Both the position numbers and the translations under genes were made by a program. Under the pieces are notes generated by a model. That model saw only the letters and a list, made by a program, of their open reading frames with translations. It was not told the DNA's origin and searched no databases. Shown in pieces: positions 62,905 to 64,000 of a stretch of 64,000 bases of DNA; the stretch's first letter is position 1; each line of letters opens with the position of its first letter. Source of the stretch: Vibrio ishigakensis. GTDB taxonomy: Bacteria; Pseudomonadota; Gammaproteobacteria; Enterobacterales; Vibrionaceae. The stretch spans positions 1,860,001 through 1,924,000 of the forward strand of contig NZ_AP024881.1 in NCBI RefSeq assembly GCF_024347675.1. Direction: 5' to 3'.

Positions 62905-63993
62905 TCAAGCACGGCAGTTTTGAATGATAAGCTGACAGCTACTTCCATCCATACTTTTCAATTTGAGGCTGTTGCTGTCGCTGGTACTCATAGGACAGGC
63001 GACATAATCTTTATCTTCAGAAGCACCAAGAAGTCGGCTTGGAGAGATATCAATACTGCCTTGGTCTGAACTCCAAACACAACCGATACCTGCGGCATGC
63101 ACTTTGAGCTTTTGGGATGGAAAGTCGATAAGGCCAATAACTGCGTTAAACGGTTTCGCGCAATCGGCAAACTGAATAGCCTTTGATACGTTCGCCACTA
63201 GATTGTCGATATGAAACAGTTGATCGTCTTGGCTACGGATATAATCGTTAAACAGGGCGCGGATCAGCAGCGTAGAAGAAACTGCCAGATCCCCTGCCAC
63301 ATTGGCATCAACAATGTAAAACAGGAACTGACCATTGATGTTCCAGGCGTAATCAAACACCAAAGGGACACGGTTAGGGTTTTGTAGGATACGGAAATTG
63401 AGCGCCCAATCCCCTTCACGGGTTCTAGGCTCTGGCAAAAGTGCCTGTAGAAGCTCGCGGGAGACGTCAGGATGTTGATGAAGGTAATCTAGGTGCCAAT
63501 GTAGTTCTTGGTCTTCTGGAAGCTCACCCTGCTCGTTTAAGCGAAACCATTGGCTAGAGAAATCTCTTTGCGCAAGTAGCGCATCTTGAGACTCTTTCAG
63601 GGTGCTAGCAACGGTTTTCAAAAGATGTGACGGGTCTACGATGGGTTTAGTGACGAAATCCTTAATACCGAACTTAAGTGCCTTAGCCACTACCGACATC
63701 TTGTCGGTACCGGAAACCACTATCATAGGAAGAGACGGATATTGATGACTCACCTCCTCCACAAACTCGATGCCATCTAATAGAGGCATTTCTATATCGC
63801 AGATAACTATGTCAGGAACCTGCGTGGTTAAGCTCTTTAAGCCCTCTAGGCCATTATCGGCTTCAGAGACATCGTAACCCTGCGACTCCAACAAAGAACG
63901 CACCAGAGCCCTGAAGACAGCATCGTCATCCAGAACTAAAACCTGTTTAGCTGCAATTTCTTGCTCCATCGGCAGCTCCGCTTCTACGCTCAT
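62905..63993 (-). CDS. RssB-like response regulator
   Basis: This two-domain protein of 362 residues has an N-terminal receiver with the acidic pocket LVLDDDAVFR, phospho-acceptor Asp66 in VICDIEMPLLDG and Lys in DFVTKPI (about 116). The C-terminal half resembles the degenerate PP2C-like domain of RssB (LLIRALFNDYIR, then VIGLIDFPSQKLKVHAAG). RssB delivers the sigma factor RpoS to ClpXP in E. coli. The ATG at 63993 is only seven bases from the window edge, so the upstream region and the choice against an ATG at 63969 cannot be judged. Confidence 0.8.
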   Translation of the reverse strand: MSVEAELPMEQEIAAKQVLVLDDDAVFRALVRSLLESQGYDVSEADNGLEGLKSLTTQVPDIVICDIEMPLLDGIEFVEEVSHQYPSLPMIVVSGTDKMSVVAKALKFGIKDFVTKPIVDPSHLLKTVASTLKESQDALLAQRDFSSQWFRLNEQGELPEDQELHWHLDYLHQHPDVSRELLQALLPEPRTREGDWALNFRILQNPNRVPLVFDYAWNINGQFLFYIVDANVAGDLAVSSTLLIRALFNDYIRSQDDQLFHIDNLVANVSKAIQFADCAKPFNAVIGLIDFPSQKLKVHAAGIGCVWSSDQGSIDISPSRLLGASEDKDYVACPMSTSDSNSLKLKSMDGSSCQLIIQNCRA

Positions 63994-64000
63994 TTGTTGC

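Overview
The window is a stretch of gammaproteobacterial chromosome, almost certainly from a Vibrio or close relative. The evidence is the mukFEB condensin operon (used instead of smc), a divergent bioA/bioBFCD locus beside serS, a rarA-lolA-ftsK-lrp cluster, rpsA-ihfB-lapA-lapB-pyrF, an apt-dnaX-ybaB-recR block, and protein sequences very close to remembered Vibrio cholerae homologues. The species cannot be fixed. I see no rRNA, tRNA, prophage, insertion sequence, integron or CRISPR array; the window reads as core chromosome with one accessory-looking lipid operon.

Layout: 1-5261 holds cmoM-mukF-mukE-mukB (minus, mukB running off the left edge) divergent from elyC. 5330-8259 (plus) holds torD, purR, a TVP38/TMEM64 membrane protein and a DUF2007 zinc-ribbon protein. 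8240-9046 is an alpha/beta hydrolase. 9154-15188 is a tightly coupled eight-gene minus-strand operon (NTF2-like, SDR, FAD amine-oxidase-like protein, DUF1365, CFA-synthase-like methyltransferase, DUF2878, chalcone-isomerase-like, DUF3833). It looks like a membrane fatty-acid modification pathway whose chemistry is only partly described. htpX follows behind a sigma-32-like promoter, then an unlisted 53-residue gene.

16720-21762 is the complete biotin locus, with overlapping divergent promoters and a BirA-type operator between bioB and bioA. 21815-28765 carries serS, rarA, lolA, ftsK and lrp, with alanine dehydrogenase divergent from lrp. 30054-33195 has an uncharacterised methyltransferase, cysB and miaE. 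33240-38512 carries pyrF, lapB, lapA, ihfB, rpsA and cmk. 38723-46210 has a cupin protein, sohB, two SDR proteins, topB, a YdjA-type nitroreductase and fadH, the last with a near-consensus FadR box in its promoter.

46506-58682 has sppA, an outer-membrane barrel protein, ansA, yeaC, msrB, gapA, yeaD, an iron-sulfur photolyase, rlmA, a ChaN-like protein, two cysteine-cluster proteins and aqpZ. 58734-63993 is recR, ybaB, dnaX (with an in-frame slippery site for gamma-subunit frameshifting), apt, ybaN and an RssB-like response regulator.

The most interesting material is the lipid operon. Its CFA-synthase-like enzyme lacks two of the active-site residues known from true cyclopropane synthases. 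Also notable are the dnaX frameshift site, a hairpin that hides the ribosome binding site of the chaN-like gene, and several readable operators (PurR, BirA, FadR, sigma-32).
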